Assembly: GCA_013398015.1 (NCBI GenBank)
Contig: VZRR01010901.1
Location: 187,371 to 251,370, forward strand
Source of the DNA: Oreocharis arfaki
Taxonomy: Eukaryota > Chordata > Aves > Passeriformes > Paramythiidae
DNA: 64,000 nt
Reading direction: 5' to 3'
Part shown: piece by piece, positions 1 to 13,800 of the stretch
How the letters are laid out: each line of letters begins with the position of its first letter
How positions within the stretch are numbered: position 1 is the stretch's first letter
Position numbers and translations under genes: made by a program
Notes under the pieces: model-generated
Told to the model about the DNA's origin: nothing
The model's database searches: none
Seen by the model: only the letters and a program-made list of their open reading frames with translations

Positions 1-3000
1 TGAGTTATCTGTGAAATAGTTGTCACTGAGGTGTTGGATACCAATTTGCTTGCTATCACTCAAAAATCAATACTTTTAAGTAATGATGCTTTTACTGGCC
101 TGGGAGCTATTTCATTTGCTGTGGCATTGTTTCTTCCCCATCTGTCAGATGCTGCTTTAGGGCAGGTTGTGCAGAAAAAGCCTGCAGGCCTGGCTTTCTT
201 TGCTGTTTAATTAAGTGCTGTTACTGTGCAAGTTGAGGCAAATGTACCAAGCAGTGTCTGGGATGACTAAATGAATGTCTAGCCAGCAGGAGTGTGTGTG
301 TGCATGTCATATGCTTTATGAGCTGGGCTGTGTGTGCATGCCTATGTGTGCCTTTGGGTCTGCAGAGAAAAACACGGTGGTGTGATGTGGAACACCCAGA
401 GCAAGTCCTGCCATCGAGATTTTAGGTTTCGCAGTTGTTTGTGCAGTGCTTGTGTTCCCAGATGCTCAGCACTCAGAACTGGAGCTGTACTGCTCAGCTT
501 CTGGTGAATTCTTGTGGTCCAGTTTGTCCTAAGGGTTCAGTTGCAGTAGGATGGGAGCCCAAGAAAATCAGACCATGGGATGGTTTCATTTTTGAAGTGA
601 TCCCAGCCTTGCCTGGCAGTCATGGACTGTTTATTCTTACCCTCCTAGGAGGTTGTGGCTTGCAGTCATACAGGGCAGGATGAGCTCACTCTATCTTTTT
701 TATCTTTTTGAGATGTTTGCATAGGTTTCTCCTTGCTTCACTGTTATTCCACTGTTATTCACTGTTATTTTTGTACTTCATTATTAGCATCTCAATCTCT
801 GATGCATTTGAACCAGCAAGCCTCATAAATTATTGCCAAATTTACTTTACCAGGCAGTCCTCTTATTCTAAGTGTGTATTTTACCCATCACGAAAGAGGT
901 TGTTCCAGTTCACTGGCCAAAGTAGTCTTTGCTGGCACTTTTGAGTCTGTGAAATCGTGTTGCTGTCAGGCTTTTGCCAATTTGCCAGTCACCTGGAGCC
1001 TGTCATGCCCCTCAGCTGGCATTCCTCCATCAGCAGGGCTTCTGAGCAGATCCTCATAAAATACTGGGTTTAGAGAAGATGAGGGTCTTGCCCTGGGGAG
1101 GAAGAGAGAGACAAGGGTCAGACTGAAGGATTTGCCCAAGTCCATGCACAAAGTCTGTGTCAAAGTGGAAAGGTGGATTCAAGCTGTTCAACTCCCAGTT
1201 TCTTGAATTAATCTTCAAACTGTTACCCCTTCCTTTTATCTACAGGTTCTGTCACTTGTGTTTTCCTCTCGGCTTAATGCATTTTTTTTTCCCTAGAGAA
1301 TTATTTCTCTCTGTCACTTCCATTGCAGTGTGTGTGGGCACAGTAGAAACCTCTTGTTGATTCTTGTGAGTTCCATAAAAATACTTCTTTCCATTGTGTG
1401 ACTAAATTTCACAGCCTGTATTCCATGATTGCTTGCTGGAATTTGACTTGCTGAGGAAGCTGCTGTCTGTTGGACTGGACCAAGTGAACTTCATTACAGA
1501 AGTACTTTTACTCTTCTAACCACTTTTTCAGTTAGCAAAATACTTCCCATTATGAAGCTCATGTTTAATTAATATGTTTTTATGTATTTGTAAATACACC
1601 CCTGTGGCAGAGCTTGCTGTTTCCTGTTCATCAGAGAGCTCATTTGTAATTAGTGATAATGATTCAGAACAGGTCTTTGCCTAAGTGTTTAAAATAGAAC
1701 AGAATTATGTGTGTTAGGTACTGTTGCTGCTTCTTGTCCAGTTTCAAGAGTGATTCACATCAGTTCTGAGGGTTTGTTATAAGGATGACTGAAGGGAAGA
1801 GACCCTGGTTATGTCAGTGAATTCAGGATGAGGCCCCCATATTCATCCTGGTGCTGTGACACTGATCAACACCTCTGGGGTTTTTGGGACCACGAGGCTC
1901 AGAGCCTGAAGTGGCCCTAAGCCTGGGAAGCAGATTGTGGCTCCCTGCTCCCACTGCTGGGGCTCCTTGGGAAAAGTGTTTCACTGCAGTCTCCTGCCCT
2001 CACTGGCTTTCCCTGAAGACCAGGATCGCTCCCTGAAGCCCGACCCTGTCTTTGCAGGTGATGGGGGGTAGCAGATCACCCTATGTGAGGCAAGGAGCAC
2101 AGCTTCCAAAAAGAGGGTCTAGAGAGCTGCCTTTCCCTGAATAGTTGTCTGGGTGAGTCATTAAGCATGCAGAGGCAGCCAGTGCCATCAGCTCTGCTCC
2201 TAGCTAGGAAGGATAGATCAAACAGGAGACAGCCCTGATTGCTTTCTGATTCATGGTCTGCCATCCCTGGTGATTCACCCTGCTTTATAAACCTGCAGCT
2301 GTTCCCTGCCAGCTCTCTGGAAACAGGCATATCCTTTCCTGCCAGCAGCGAAGCCAGGCTTCCTGAAAAGCCTGTACCCAGCGCTGGGTGGAGCAGGACC
2401 TGCAGTCTTGAGGGGGATTTCAGACTGTCTGTCATCTGATGCAAGTGCAGTCTCAGCTGTGCATCTGCCCAGTCCTCACCTAGGATGAGATGGAGCTGTG
2501 GCTGGGATTTCTGAGCTCTTGGATCAGAAGGAGGGAAAAGTTAGTATCCCTTGCTAGGGCCCAGCACCTGCTCTATTGTGATATGTGGGGGAAGGAAGGA
2601 AGAAGGTTCCTGAAATCCTTGGGAGCAAGAGGGGAACCGGGCCAAGGATCCTAAGGACAGAAAGCATTGTTATCACCCCCTGGTCAGTCTCTGCAAACCT
2701 GCAGTGCATGTTCCTCTGCATACAGCTCTGATGTTAGAAGGGGTGGGCAGAGGACCTTTTACTGGAAGGCATCTCTCCGCTCTGCGCTGAGGTACCTGTT
2801 AAAAGTTGTGCGGGCATGTGTGGCTGCCTTGCTGCTGCCATTCTTGTTCTGTGGCTAAATGAAGCCTCTGGGAGCTGTAAATCTGTCACCTTCCATGAAT
2901 GTTGTGTTCTTGGGGAGTTTTCTCATGGAGAACTTGCAAGCCTAGTCAGTGCATACAGTACCAGCAGCATCCATTCCTTCCCAAAGCCTGGGGCCCTTTT

Positions 3001-4712
3001 GTGCTGCAACATGGTAATTAGTCTGAGCATTGCTGGAGGTTCTGATCTTTTCTGAAGATAACTCTGAAGAGTTGTTCTCCTTGAACTGTGCCACCATCTC
3101 AGAGCTGCTCCCTTTGCCAGTGTAGCAGCGTTCTGCTGCCAACTGCTGTTGCCAGATGTTATTCTGGAGAAAAATGTTTTCTTGTGAAATGGTGATGGGG
3201 ATAGGCATGGGTGGGACTGTTGGCATGTTCACACTCTTGCTTTCCTTGTTAGCTTCATTTGTTAGTTTCTAAAGCACAGGCCTGGCTGGGGCTTTTGAGT
3301 GGGCTGGCATGAAGCACAAGGAAATAGTTTCCTGCAAATAAAATACAATTATGCTGCAGAATGGGCAGCTGCTGTTCCCAGGCTTGGTTCATCTGGCTCT
3401 AAAGCCAGACATTAGAAGTGTGGTGACAAAGATAATGCTGTTGGTCACCTGATGTGCAGCCTGGCTGTGTGTACCTGTTTCTCTCTTTCTTTGCTGTCAG
3501 GTGTTTTGCCAGGGTAGATGAGTGTCTGTACTGCACGGCTGGGTGCAGCTGCAGGGCATCCCTGGAGGGAGCTTGCATCACTTGTGCAAAGAAGTTTTGT
3601 AATTTAACTAAGCATGAACTCCATGCCTCTGGAGAAAAAAAGCAGAGGCTGTTTGCTTGCCTGCTTCCAGGGAAATGGCTGGTTTAGGAAAATGTTGCAC
3701 TCTGACGTGGGTGCACAATGCTTGCATCATTCCTTGCTGGCTGGTGGGGGAGAAAAGGGATGATTTTTTATTGAATGCAAGTGGTGAGGGTTTGGTCGCA
3801 CTTCTGCATCCTGCCTCACAGAGATGATGCTGGCAGTGATACTCTGGGCAGTGCCTTTGTCCTGTCTGCCTGGTCAGGAATTGATGAGAATATTTTTTTT
3901 AAGGACTTTAAGCACTTTGAGGTCTGAACAACAGGCAGTGAAGTGACATGGAGCTGTGCTTGTGCAGACCTTCTTCTGAGGAACCTTCCCCAGGGTGTAG
4001 CAGATCTGTAACACTGCACTGGGACTGACTCACAACAAACCCCCATTCCCTACATATCTGCAGGGGCATTTTATGCTGTCAGATCATCTTAAGCCAATGT
4101 TTGTATTTCTTCCTCTTAGTAGCTAGGAGAGTCTCTTTAGTGCCCTGGAGGACAGCTAGCCAGTGAGAAGGGCCATGAAAAGTAGGCAGTAAAGAAGAGA
4201 ATTAATTACTCCAACAGACTGCTGGGGTTCAAAAAAGATAGGGCGTTAGAACATATAACAAGTATGTTCCCAGTTCCAGTTTTAAAGATTAAAAACAGCC
4301 CAAACTTAGAGAAGGATCTATTTAAGGCAGTTGTAACTAATGCCAGTGAGAAAATAGTATTCTTTAGAGACAGATTATTCCATAAGTATCAGAGACCGAG
4401 GTTTCTGTTGCCGCCTTCAGAACAGCAGCTACAGGCTGTAGTCAGGAGCCAGCCTGAAATTTTCTGGAGAAGAGGTCTGGGATTGTGTGAGATCTTGTGT
4501 GTAGGTCACCCAAATGTGTACGAGAGCTCCCTGTCTGAGCAAGCACTGTTCTGTGTCCCACAAGTCAGTTGAATGGCTTGTTCACTGGCTTTCTTCAGCA
4601 AAGGATTGGAAGTGTTAGATCTTGAAGGAGGAGAGTAGTAATGCTGATCTTCTGGGAGAAGTGGTGTGATCACTGACTCACTCAAGCTTTTCTGGCTTTG
4701 TGGTTTTTTTAG
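1..4712. other. Upstream flank or 5' intron of CD151
   Basis: No coding exon is recognisable here on either strand; open frames are short and resemble no family I know. The first coding exon of CD151 begins just after a 3' splice acceptor at 4711-4712, so at least one non-coding first exon must lie upstream, either in this stretch or before the window. There is no CpG island that would mark its promoter, which favours the promoter lying outside the window. A GT-rich low-complexity patch is seen around 293-350. Confidence 0.6.
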
Positions 4713-4732
4713 GAACTTGGTGAACCAGAAAG

Positions 4733-4816
4733 ATGCGTGAATATACAGAAAAGAAGGAAACATGTGGGACCATCTGTCTGAAGTACCTGCTCTTCATCTT
4801 CAACTTCTTTTTCTGG
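4733..4816 (+). CDS. CD151: CD151 coding exon 1
   Basis: The exon starts at 4713 after a T-rich tract ending in AG, with 20 bases of 5' UTR before the ATG. The start has A at -3, and no earlier in-frame ATG lies in the exon. It encodes residues 1-28: MREYTEKKETC, then the start of transmembrane segment 1 (CLKYLLFIFNFFFW). It contains the C11 and C15 palmitoylation-type cysteines. The donor is GTAAGG at 4817, phase 0. Confidence 0.95.
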
Positions 4817-7800
4817 GTAAGGAAACTCAGTCTGTGTCAGAGGCAATGAGATGGCACTGCAGTTTTGGTGTCAGGGATGCAGAAATGGGCGTGATGAAGT
4901 CTTTGGGAAGAAGTGGTGATGTCAGTAGGACACAGCTTTTGTCCTTTTGGGTGAAATGCCATCCCTTGGGCTTGCCTGCCCAGGCTGCAGAAGTTATGGT
5001 TTGACACTGCAGCATGTGGCTGTTTCTAGGTCATGTTGCCAAGTATAGAAAATTACAGGAACCCTGAAAATAAACTTTGGTTTTTTCACCAGGTTTACTT
5101 TTTCAGGGAGCCTTAAGACTCTACTGTCTTGCCATTCCTCCTCTTGAAATGCCAAGAGGGAGTGCTGGCAGTGAAGTGGGACAGCCAGATAACACACCTT
5201 CTTGCAGCTGGTCTGCACTAGAACTTCCTAGAGTTGTGTTTTCCACTAGAAAAGTTACTGATGCCCAAGGATTGTGTTTTACTTTGGTGCATGGGACAGA
5301 GCAATGGAGTGTCCGGGTCAGACCTTTAAGGAAAACTGAGTTTACCAGAAGCTGCCTAAAACCCTCTGGAAATTGAAGGCTTACAAAGGGAAAGGGCACT
5401 GCTAGGGAAACGGTGTGGTTGGGTTCTCTTGTGTTCATTTGCTACAAGGGTTAGAGTTTAGCCAGCCAGGCTGGTCATACAGATTTGACATGTTTTGTTT
5501 GCCCAAAACCCAGTGTGGCTACATTTGGGAAGACTCTGGTCTGAGTATGAACTGCTGTGCACAGGTAGATGGTTTAGACAGCTTCCGTCTCAGGCTGCTT
5601 GGGGTGCTGAACTGGGTGCCTTGAAGCTCAGCCCTTCCCACTGCACTGAGATTTGCTCCAGTCCCAGTGAGTCCTTCCTTTAATGCAGATCATCTTTGGC
5701 TCAGCTGATGGAGCTGTGGCACATCCTGCTGTCCCTGTCCAGTTGCTTTGGGAGGTGAGGAAGTTCATGCCTCAGACACCCTTCATTTGCTCGCTTCTCT
5801 CTCTCCCCAGCTGGCTGGCGGGGCCGTGATGGCAGTGGGCACCTGGACCCTGGCTGAGAAGAGTGACTACATCAGCCTGCTCTCCTCCAGCACATACTCT
5901 GCAACTGCTTATATCCTGGTGGTGGCTGGGGTGGTGGTCATGGTCACTGGCATCCTTGGGTGCTGTGCCACCTTCAAAGAGCGGCGGAATTTGCTAAGAG
6001 TGGTGAGTTTTGCTTGGTTGTTTTGTTTGAGGGAAACACCTTGGTTGTGTTGTGTGCAACCTTATTTTTTTATCCTAGAGCAAATATCGCTGAGGTCTCC
6101 AGCTCCTGGCAGCAGTGCTATCCACGTCCCAGGGGACAGGTTTTACTGCAGAGCATTTCCTTTCATCCGCACAAAGAATGTGCTGCATGGTTCAAAAGTA
6201 AAAAGTGTAGTTGTAGTACCTATGCTTTGTGTAAGAACATCTATTTGAAACTATTCAAAACAAAATCTTGTGGCTTTTGTCTCTTCCTTCTTCCTTGCCC
6301 ATTCTATATTCTGTTTTGGAAAATGGGAAGAGGGAGGAAAATATGAGACACCTGTAACAAAACTAGCTTTTAATGACATTAGGTTCAAGCCAGATTAACA
6401 CACTTTTTCACTTGATTGTCAGACATCAGAACATTTCCAATATTTTTTTCAGTTGCAAAAAAATTGCTGTAGTCTTGCTTCCACAAAAAAAGAGCCATAC
6501 TGTTTTGATAGTCTGCTGCTGCTCTTACACCTTTCTCTGTGTTCCTTCATGAGCTCCCTGCTCACCCACCTACACTGAAGTTTTTTACCAGCCCTGAGGT
6601 TTCTATTTTGCTCCCTCCCTCTCAAATCTCCCTTTCAGTCTGGAGTGTGGCAGCAGTCTGTTTTAGTGTCTGGGCTGCAGTGGTGAGCGCAGTGACTGAA
6701 ATAACAATCGGTGGCTCTTGGCTTTCGCAGGTACAGGAAAAGATACTTCAGCCACCAGCTCCTCCCTTTGCAAATCCTCCTTCACCTGACTGACCTCATT
6801 TCTCCTCTTTAGTTTGGACAGAGGAGCAGAAGTAGGAGTTGTGAGCAAGCCTGATGCTTCACTGCTGTGAAGAACTGATAATTCCTGTGAGAGGCAGAGT
6901 AGGGCCAGGGAGGGAGAATAAAATGGAGAGGGAGACAGTGTGAGTGCATTGCTGATGCTTGTTCAGTAGGCTCCTGGTCTGTAGCAGTTGGTTTTGGCCT
7001 TGCTTCACTGACTCTCCATGGCAAAGAGATCTCCCTTTGTCTTTTTCTCTCAGCCAGAAGCTACAGATGAAAATCCAGTGGGGTTTTCTTTGTTATTCTG
7101 CCATAGAAAACTAATAATTGTCTCTAGGGAACAAAAGGTCACTCTGTCTCCTTACACCACGGGTCCTTTTGGAGTGGCTGGTTGTGACAGGCCTATTGTC
7201 TCTTCTTGCTTGTGCTCTGCTTTGGTTGCCCTGAGTAATCTGAGACAGGGCTGTGCTTGCCAGGGCTGGGTGAGCCTGGCTGGGGGCCTCTGCCAGCTCT
7301 GAGCTCAGACAGTAATCCTGACAGCTTCACAGTCACCCCGGGGGCTGTGCCAGCCAGTCCCACTTTCTCCCCATACAAGAGACCCACGTAAATGTGGGAG
7401 GGAGCAGTATATGCAGCACTCTCTGCTCTCCCTAGTGATGCCTTGGTGCTTTTAAAAATCGGTTACTGACGGCTTTGGGTGCTGTTTGTAAAATGCATAT
7501 CTGGTTTTTAGTTTGTTTTTCTCTTGAAGAGTTGGGAAGCTGTGAACTTTTTTGCTGCCTTGTATGTAAGTATGAGTTTTATGGGCCCACTTCAAGGTTT
7601 TTCATAGGATTTCATTGTTCATTACTTACAGCTGTGCTACTTTTTTGTCATTTCTTACTGGCCTTCCTTAAGCATGTGCTGTGCTGAGGCTTGGGCAGCA
7701 GGGGTGGAGTTTCTCTGGCTTCGTGAGCAGGCAAGGCAGTGGATCTGCAGCCTGGCTGTCTGTGATGCTGCAGTCCAGCTCTTTCCAATGACACAGACCA

Positions 7801-10800
7801 CTGTTACATCATACTTAAGTCAAAATGCAGCAGTAGTCCCAGGGAAAGACCTGTCAAATTGAAGACCTTGCTTATAAAGAAAGAAGGTGAGTTTCTTCAG
7901 GCTTTGCCCCTCATGCTGCCTCTTCTAGTCAGCTACCTTGGACAGGGAGAAGGGAACACAGATGGATTAGGATTTCTGTTCCTGCTGCATTTCAGCCTGG
8001 AACCCTCCCACTGAACCGAGGTTGCTGGTTTAGGAGTATCATTGCTATCTATGTCTTTTTCAGGTAGTAGAAAGATGTCTCCAGATAATTATTTGGGTTG
8101 TAGGTGGGTTGAACAATTTTATGTGTTATTCAGAGAAAACACATTTAACACTTGGTGCTTCACTTGAAACTGGTTGGAAGCAATTTGGACTCTGTAGATC
8201 TTGAGGAGACACCCAATAGCCCTGACTCTGTCTTGGAGCCAGAGCCAGGGTAAATTTTGCTTAGAGCCCACCCAGGTCTGGGCATGTGTTTGCTAGAGGG
8301 CTTCTGGTGATCACACATTTCTGACTTGTTTCCCAAGTAGGGCATGTCCCTACAGTTCCATGCCAGAGCTGGCCTACTCCTCCCATAGCAGACCTCTAAG
8401 AAAGCCCTGCAGGTATGGCTGAAGAGCAGGGAGAGCAGCCCTGTGCTCTGTGTGTGTCCAGAGTGAAAGCTGCTGCTCCTCTATATCAGCATACTTAGAA
8501 GTGGCCCTGAGGGAACGATGAGAGTAAGATAATGGTGGAGGGTATCAGCAGGGACAAGTTGGGTTCATGGGTGGTAGATGCACTAACCTCCCTCACAAGG
8601 TTTTACTTGTGACTCAGATTTGTTAAGGTCTGCTGGACACATGTTTGTTTCTATCCACTGTAAGCCAGCACAACGAGCAGAGAGCTTGTGGTGACATAAC
8701 TTTAGCTCTACCTGAATGCATCTGACATTACACAGAGCCAGGGAAAATAAATAAGCTTTCCAGTCCATTGGTTGTTCTCAGCATCCTGCCATCCTCCTGC
8801 TCCTCCTTGGCAGAGAGATGATGTCAGGTCTGTTGAGCATAACAAAGTCCCAACAAAAGAGAGCCAGCGTTGTGTCAAGGCCTGCCAACCCTTTCTTGCC
8901 GCTTTTCGACCTCCTGGGAGTGCTGGGAGCAGCCTTTAGCTATCCTGCACTCCAGTGGGTGACTCATTGCCCTGGGATGAATGGGTACCTTGTACAGGCG
9001 GCTGCAGAGATGGTCGGGATCGCTGCGGGGGACAGCCTGGGGCAGGGGAGTGAAAGGCCGAGATTGTGTGCTCAGATTAAAGCCCGGTCTGCAGATAAAA
9101 CCCAGCTGTCCTTCCTTCGCAGCTGCTGAAGCCCAGCAGGGGTGAAAGAGGAAGCATGAGGGTTTGTGTCATTCTACTCCTGCAGGAGGGGCTTGGAAAT
9201 ACCTAGTGAAAAGAGTGCACAGTGGGGGTGTAACCCTTGTGCAACAGAAGGCATCCTTGCTGTGTCCAGATCTCCAGTGTCCTTCTTTGTGCAGGTTTGA
9301 TGTCCAGTTACATTTGTAGGGAGCCATTTGCTTTGTCTCTTGGTAACAGACCTTTCTTAAGGTTGAGAGTAAAACAGAAAATGGGAGGTATTTTGTTTGT
9401 TCTGTCCTGGGGAAGCCAGCTCTTACAGGGACTTAGCTTGAGGTCCTTGTTCCTTGTGGCTGGAACTGGCATCTCTTCAGCTTTATGTACAGAAAGATTA
9501 ATTTAATAGCAGCCATAGAACAGCATGAATCTGTAAAAGAACTGTTCATTGCTGACCATGAGCAAGGCAGAGGCTCTTTGTCAGGAGAGAGGTTCTCCCT
9601 GAAAAGCTGTCTTTGACCCTGAGAAGGAAGTGGATGCATCACCGTGGCTCTTCAGGCCTGCCTGGTCGTTTTAATCTATTGCACATATTCGTCATGGGTT
9701 TGGATTCCCTACTTGTTTGTGTATAGAACAGGGCTCCCAAACAGTTTTCTGTACTGTCCATTTGATTCTCCTTGTGGTAAGCAGGGCTTACCCTTTTCAC
9801 TTCACTGCCACTAAGCCCTTTTAAGAAATAGTCATGTTCTCCTGTTAGTCTTCTAAGAGTTCTTCTCACTTTGGTTTTGAGATGCTGAGCTTTTCCATCT
9901 AGACCCCAGTTCAGGAGCAGGTACAGTCCCAGTGCTGAGTGTGAATCAGGGCTGAAGTCCATCCACTTCAACAGTGTCCCTCAGCTTGTGGCTGAGCCCC
10001 GCAGAAGTCACTGGGAGCACCAGTGATGCTTTATGCTTAGCTGCTGTGCTGTATATTTGGTGAAATGGGCCCTCTGTGGCTTTACTGAATCATCTTTGTA
10101 ACATACATTGCTCCTTAGTAACTTGGTGAAATGCCCTAAACAATGTCTAAACAAACAAAAGTTTAAATTTTTTTTGTATTGATGTCAGAATCAGATATTT
10201 TGTATGACACTGAGTGTAGTCATTAGGTTATCTAGCAACCACTTTCTTCTGTATAGTGATCTTATCTTGGTTGCCTGCAGTTTTCCATTCTCTATATCCC
10301 TCTGGCTCTGTGAGTTAAACTCACGCTTGCTGCTGCTTGTCTTCAGTTATTCTGTGCTTTGGTGTTTTTTTATTAATCTGTGGGATTGATCCTTTCCTAC
10401 CCTATTGAAGTCTTAATCCCAGCCCCTGCCTTTGAACAATGCTGCAGAAAAGCATTGATAAGGACAGAGTCAGGCATTTTAGCAGGTGAAGAAAAGCTGC
10501 CTCCCAGCATCTCCCTATGTTCTGTTCTAATGTGCTCTTTTTCCCATTATTTTACAGTACTTCATATTGTTGCTATGCATCTTTCTCCTGGAGATCATTG
10601 CAGGAATCCTGGCCTATATCTACTACCAGCAGGTGAGTGGACATTAGTCCTTGGAGATTCAAACAAGGAAGAGAGAACAGCTCCTTATCATCCCATTTCT
10701 CCAGCCAGAATTTGGCTTGGATGCTTGCAACACAGGTCAAGTTGTGGTTCACTTACTCACTCCCCTCCATGTACAAAAGAGCTTGGATTATTGACTGGTT

Positions 10801-13800
10801 TTGACAAAGTGGTGGTTATTACTCCAGGGGGGCTGCTCAGCCCTGCTGCTCAGCTCCCCCCTGTGGTGCATATTGTGCCTTGTTTTTCTGCAGACCCTTG
10901 TAGAAGACAATTTTTGAGGCTATGTAGATCTAGTGACTCTCCTAACACCCTTCAAGGCATAGTGCAAGCAACTGAAATCACATTACCACCACTTAGCATG
11001 TTCAGGACACAGGAACAGTTCCTGCTGCATCTGGCAAAGGTGATGAATGGTGCAGCTGAGAGGTCCTTTCAGGTCAACAAGTTTTTGAGAGCTTTACTTA
11101 AGCAACCCAGCTGAGGGGCTGGAGAAAAAGGACAGTCTCCCAACAGCTGCAGGTCTGGCTTGGCACTTTTTGCAGTTGCCAAGAGCAGAGCTTAAGTCAT
11201 CACTTTGTTCTCAAAGGGATTTTAACCACCAAGGCACAAACAGCCTGCAAAGTTGCTCTCATGTCTGGAAATTGATTGGAAGTGGCAAATTAGGATTGTT
11301 ATCAAATGGCTGTCTGAAAAGCAGCTGAACATCCCATCTTGTTAACTTCACTGCCAGGACTCCTTGCTGTTCCATTTTCTCTTGGACCTTCTGTGCTTCG
11401 CCTTGGATGGGCACTGGTGGTTTGCAAGAAGCCAAAGAACTGTACTGGCTCCTGCCAGGAGGGATCTGGGGTATGAGTGTGCATATTCAACAGGAAAAGA
11501 TCAATCCTGGCAGGCATGGCAGGAAGCCAGGATCTGTCCATCCATCTGTGCAAAGGCATGGGGTTCATATGTGACAATGGATGAAGAGGAGCTGATCGCT
11601 GGGTTGAAATAAGGGACAGCACATTCAGGGCTGTACCCTTGAGTGCTTTAGATCACTTGAGTGCATCTCTGATCAGCAGCTGCACATCTCTTTGCCCTTT
11701 AGCTGATAAATTCAGAATCTCTCTTGGTTGCAGGCTGCTTGCTCTGTTTGCCACTGTTTTTATTTCAGCGCTTGCTTTGGTGTCTAAGGCTTGCATGTGT
11801 GTGTCTAAACCGGTTCTTTTGTTATCTCTGTTCCATGCTGCAGTTCTTCCCCGTGAGCCCGCAGGTAACTGCTTTTCCCCCAAGTAATAATTCTGCTAAT
11901 GGACTCTCCTCTGTATTTCCCTCCGCCTTCCAGTTGCTGAACCTTTTCCTTTCTTTCTATTATGCTAAGTCCTTTGCATTTCCATAGAGCTTCCCAGCCC
12001 AGGATCTCAAAGCATTTTGCAAATATTAATGAATGACGCCTCATATCATCTCTGGGAGGTAGGTGTTGTCCTCATCTGACACCTGGGATTGGAGAAAACA
12101 GTGTTTCAAAGGGAGAATAAACTCCAGGCTGTATTTTGCACAGTTTAGCATAACCAGATGTTTGACCTCTCATTTACTGCTTACTGTGTAGAATAAAGAG
12201 GTCGCTCAGCTGTTTCATCCACTGACCCCATCTAAAATGCATGTTGACATTGTTTATTGGTATAGGAAACTGGGAATTTCAATTTAGTTGGACTAAAGCA
12301 GTGTTGCTGCATGAACCAGTATGAAAAAAAAAAAAAAGATGGAGCTCTTTGGCACTTTCTGGCAGTCACCAAAGGGTGAGAAGAATTCATCTAGATTAAA
12401 AGAATCTTCATAGGAATAAGTGTTTGAATCCAATCACCTGAACATGCCAGTGGTTTATGATGATGCTTTCAGAAATTCTACTTTTGCAAAATCAGACTTT
12501 GTCTCTCTATTATCAAGAAAGGCCTTGCAGTGATTTTTGCAATCACACACTTTTAATTCCCTCCTGTGGCATCCTTCTTGAAGATGATACAAGAGCTGTT
12601 TGGTCTATGTGGCTTCAGTCCACCATGCCACAGACTCTGATTTCTTCCTGCTTCTGGACAGAGTGATTTGTATTTCTTTACAAAAACAGAGTTCTTAGTA
12701 TTTTGTTACAGGTTTTAGAGGGAGAAGACTGTGCATGGTCTCACAGGCATATTCATGTTTAAGCAGGCACTCTTTTATATTCCCTTTCATTGCAGTCATG
12801 TCTTGGCAATGTGGCATACTGAAGGTGAGAAGCCAGGTGGGGTTGTGTCATACAGGTTGAAATTTGGCCCCAAAGCACCTCTGTGCAGTTATTAAATCAG
12901 AGGCCTGATCTGAATCATTTGGAAATAAGCCTGTCCAGTGCAGCCTTGGAGGGCGATCTTGAAGAAAGCTGTAGCTTCCGCTAGGTTATTCATCCTCCTC
13001 TTGGAGCAAAGGCAGTGGAATGTATGCAGGGCTTTGGCTCGTTCTGAGGAGTGAGTTTGCCTTGTAATTTTATCCCACTTGTCTCTTCCATTCAGCTGAG
13101 CCTGGAGCTGAAGCAAAATTTGAAGAACACCATGACCCAGAAGTACCGGAGGGAGGGAGAAGAGAGTGTTACCAATGCAGTGGACAAACTGCAGCAGGAG
13201 GTGGGTGTCTCTGGAGGCAAAGAGAATTCATGCAACTGCAGGGCTGAAAGCCGAGCACACAAAGGGCATTTATTGATAGCCAACCTACAGATATTTCTTC
13301 TGTATGCTGAGTGTATGTTCTGCTTGTTCTGATTCAGGACGAAGTTGGGTGAGGTGCAGGGCCTGAGCCATGCAACTGGCAGAATTGCATGGTGTGATCA
13401 CTGAATTGCATGACCAGTAGCACTGGGGAAACGGTATCTGAACTGCTCCCAGTGAACTGGAGCTGCCAAGTCACTCTGACAGCTGCTTCTACTTTCCCGG
13501 TTCAAAGCTTTGGAGAAATTGCTGGCATTTTTCATTAAGCTTCTCAGTACTCTAGAGAGCAAGAGGTAATGTAAGAAGAGCTCTCCTGCCACTGTTGCTC
13601 GCTATGCCTGGCTCAGGGGTGGTCCAGGTTAGGGCTGCCACAGTCCTGACAGGTTACCCCTCAGAAAAGGCCCTTGTGCATAGGCATTTTCGAAGCACAG
13701 GCACTATGCTGTGCATAGTGCCATAGCAGGTGCATTTGTGATGGTAACTGGTAATTAAACTTATCCTGTTGCCATCATTAACACGCAGTTATGAGCTGAG

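Noticed and set aside
10380..11114. 244-residue open frame over CD151 exon 3
   Set aside because: It is in a different frame from the exon, runs through both splice sites, and has no domain similarity.
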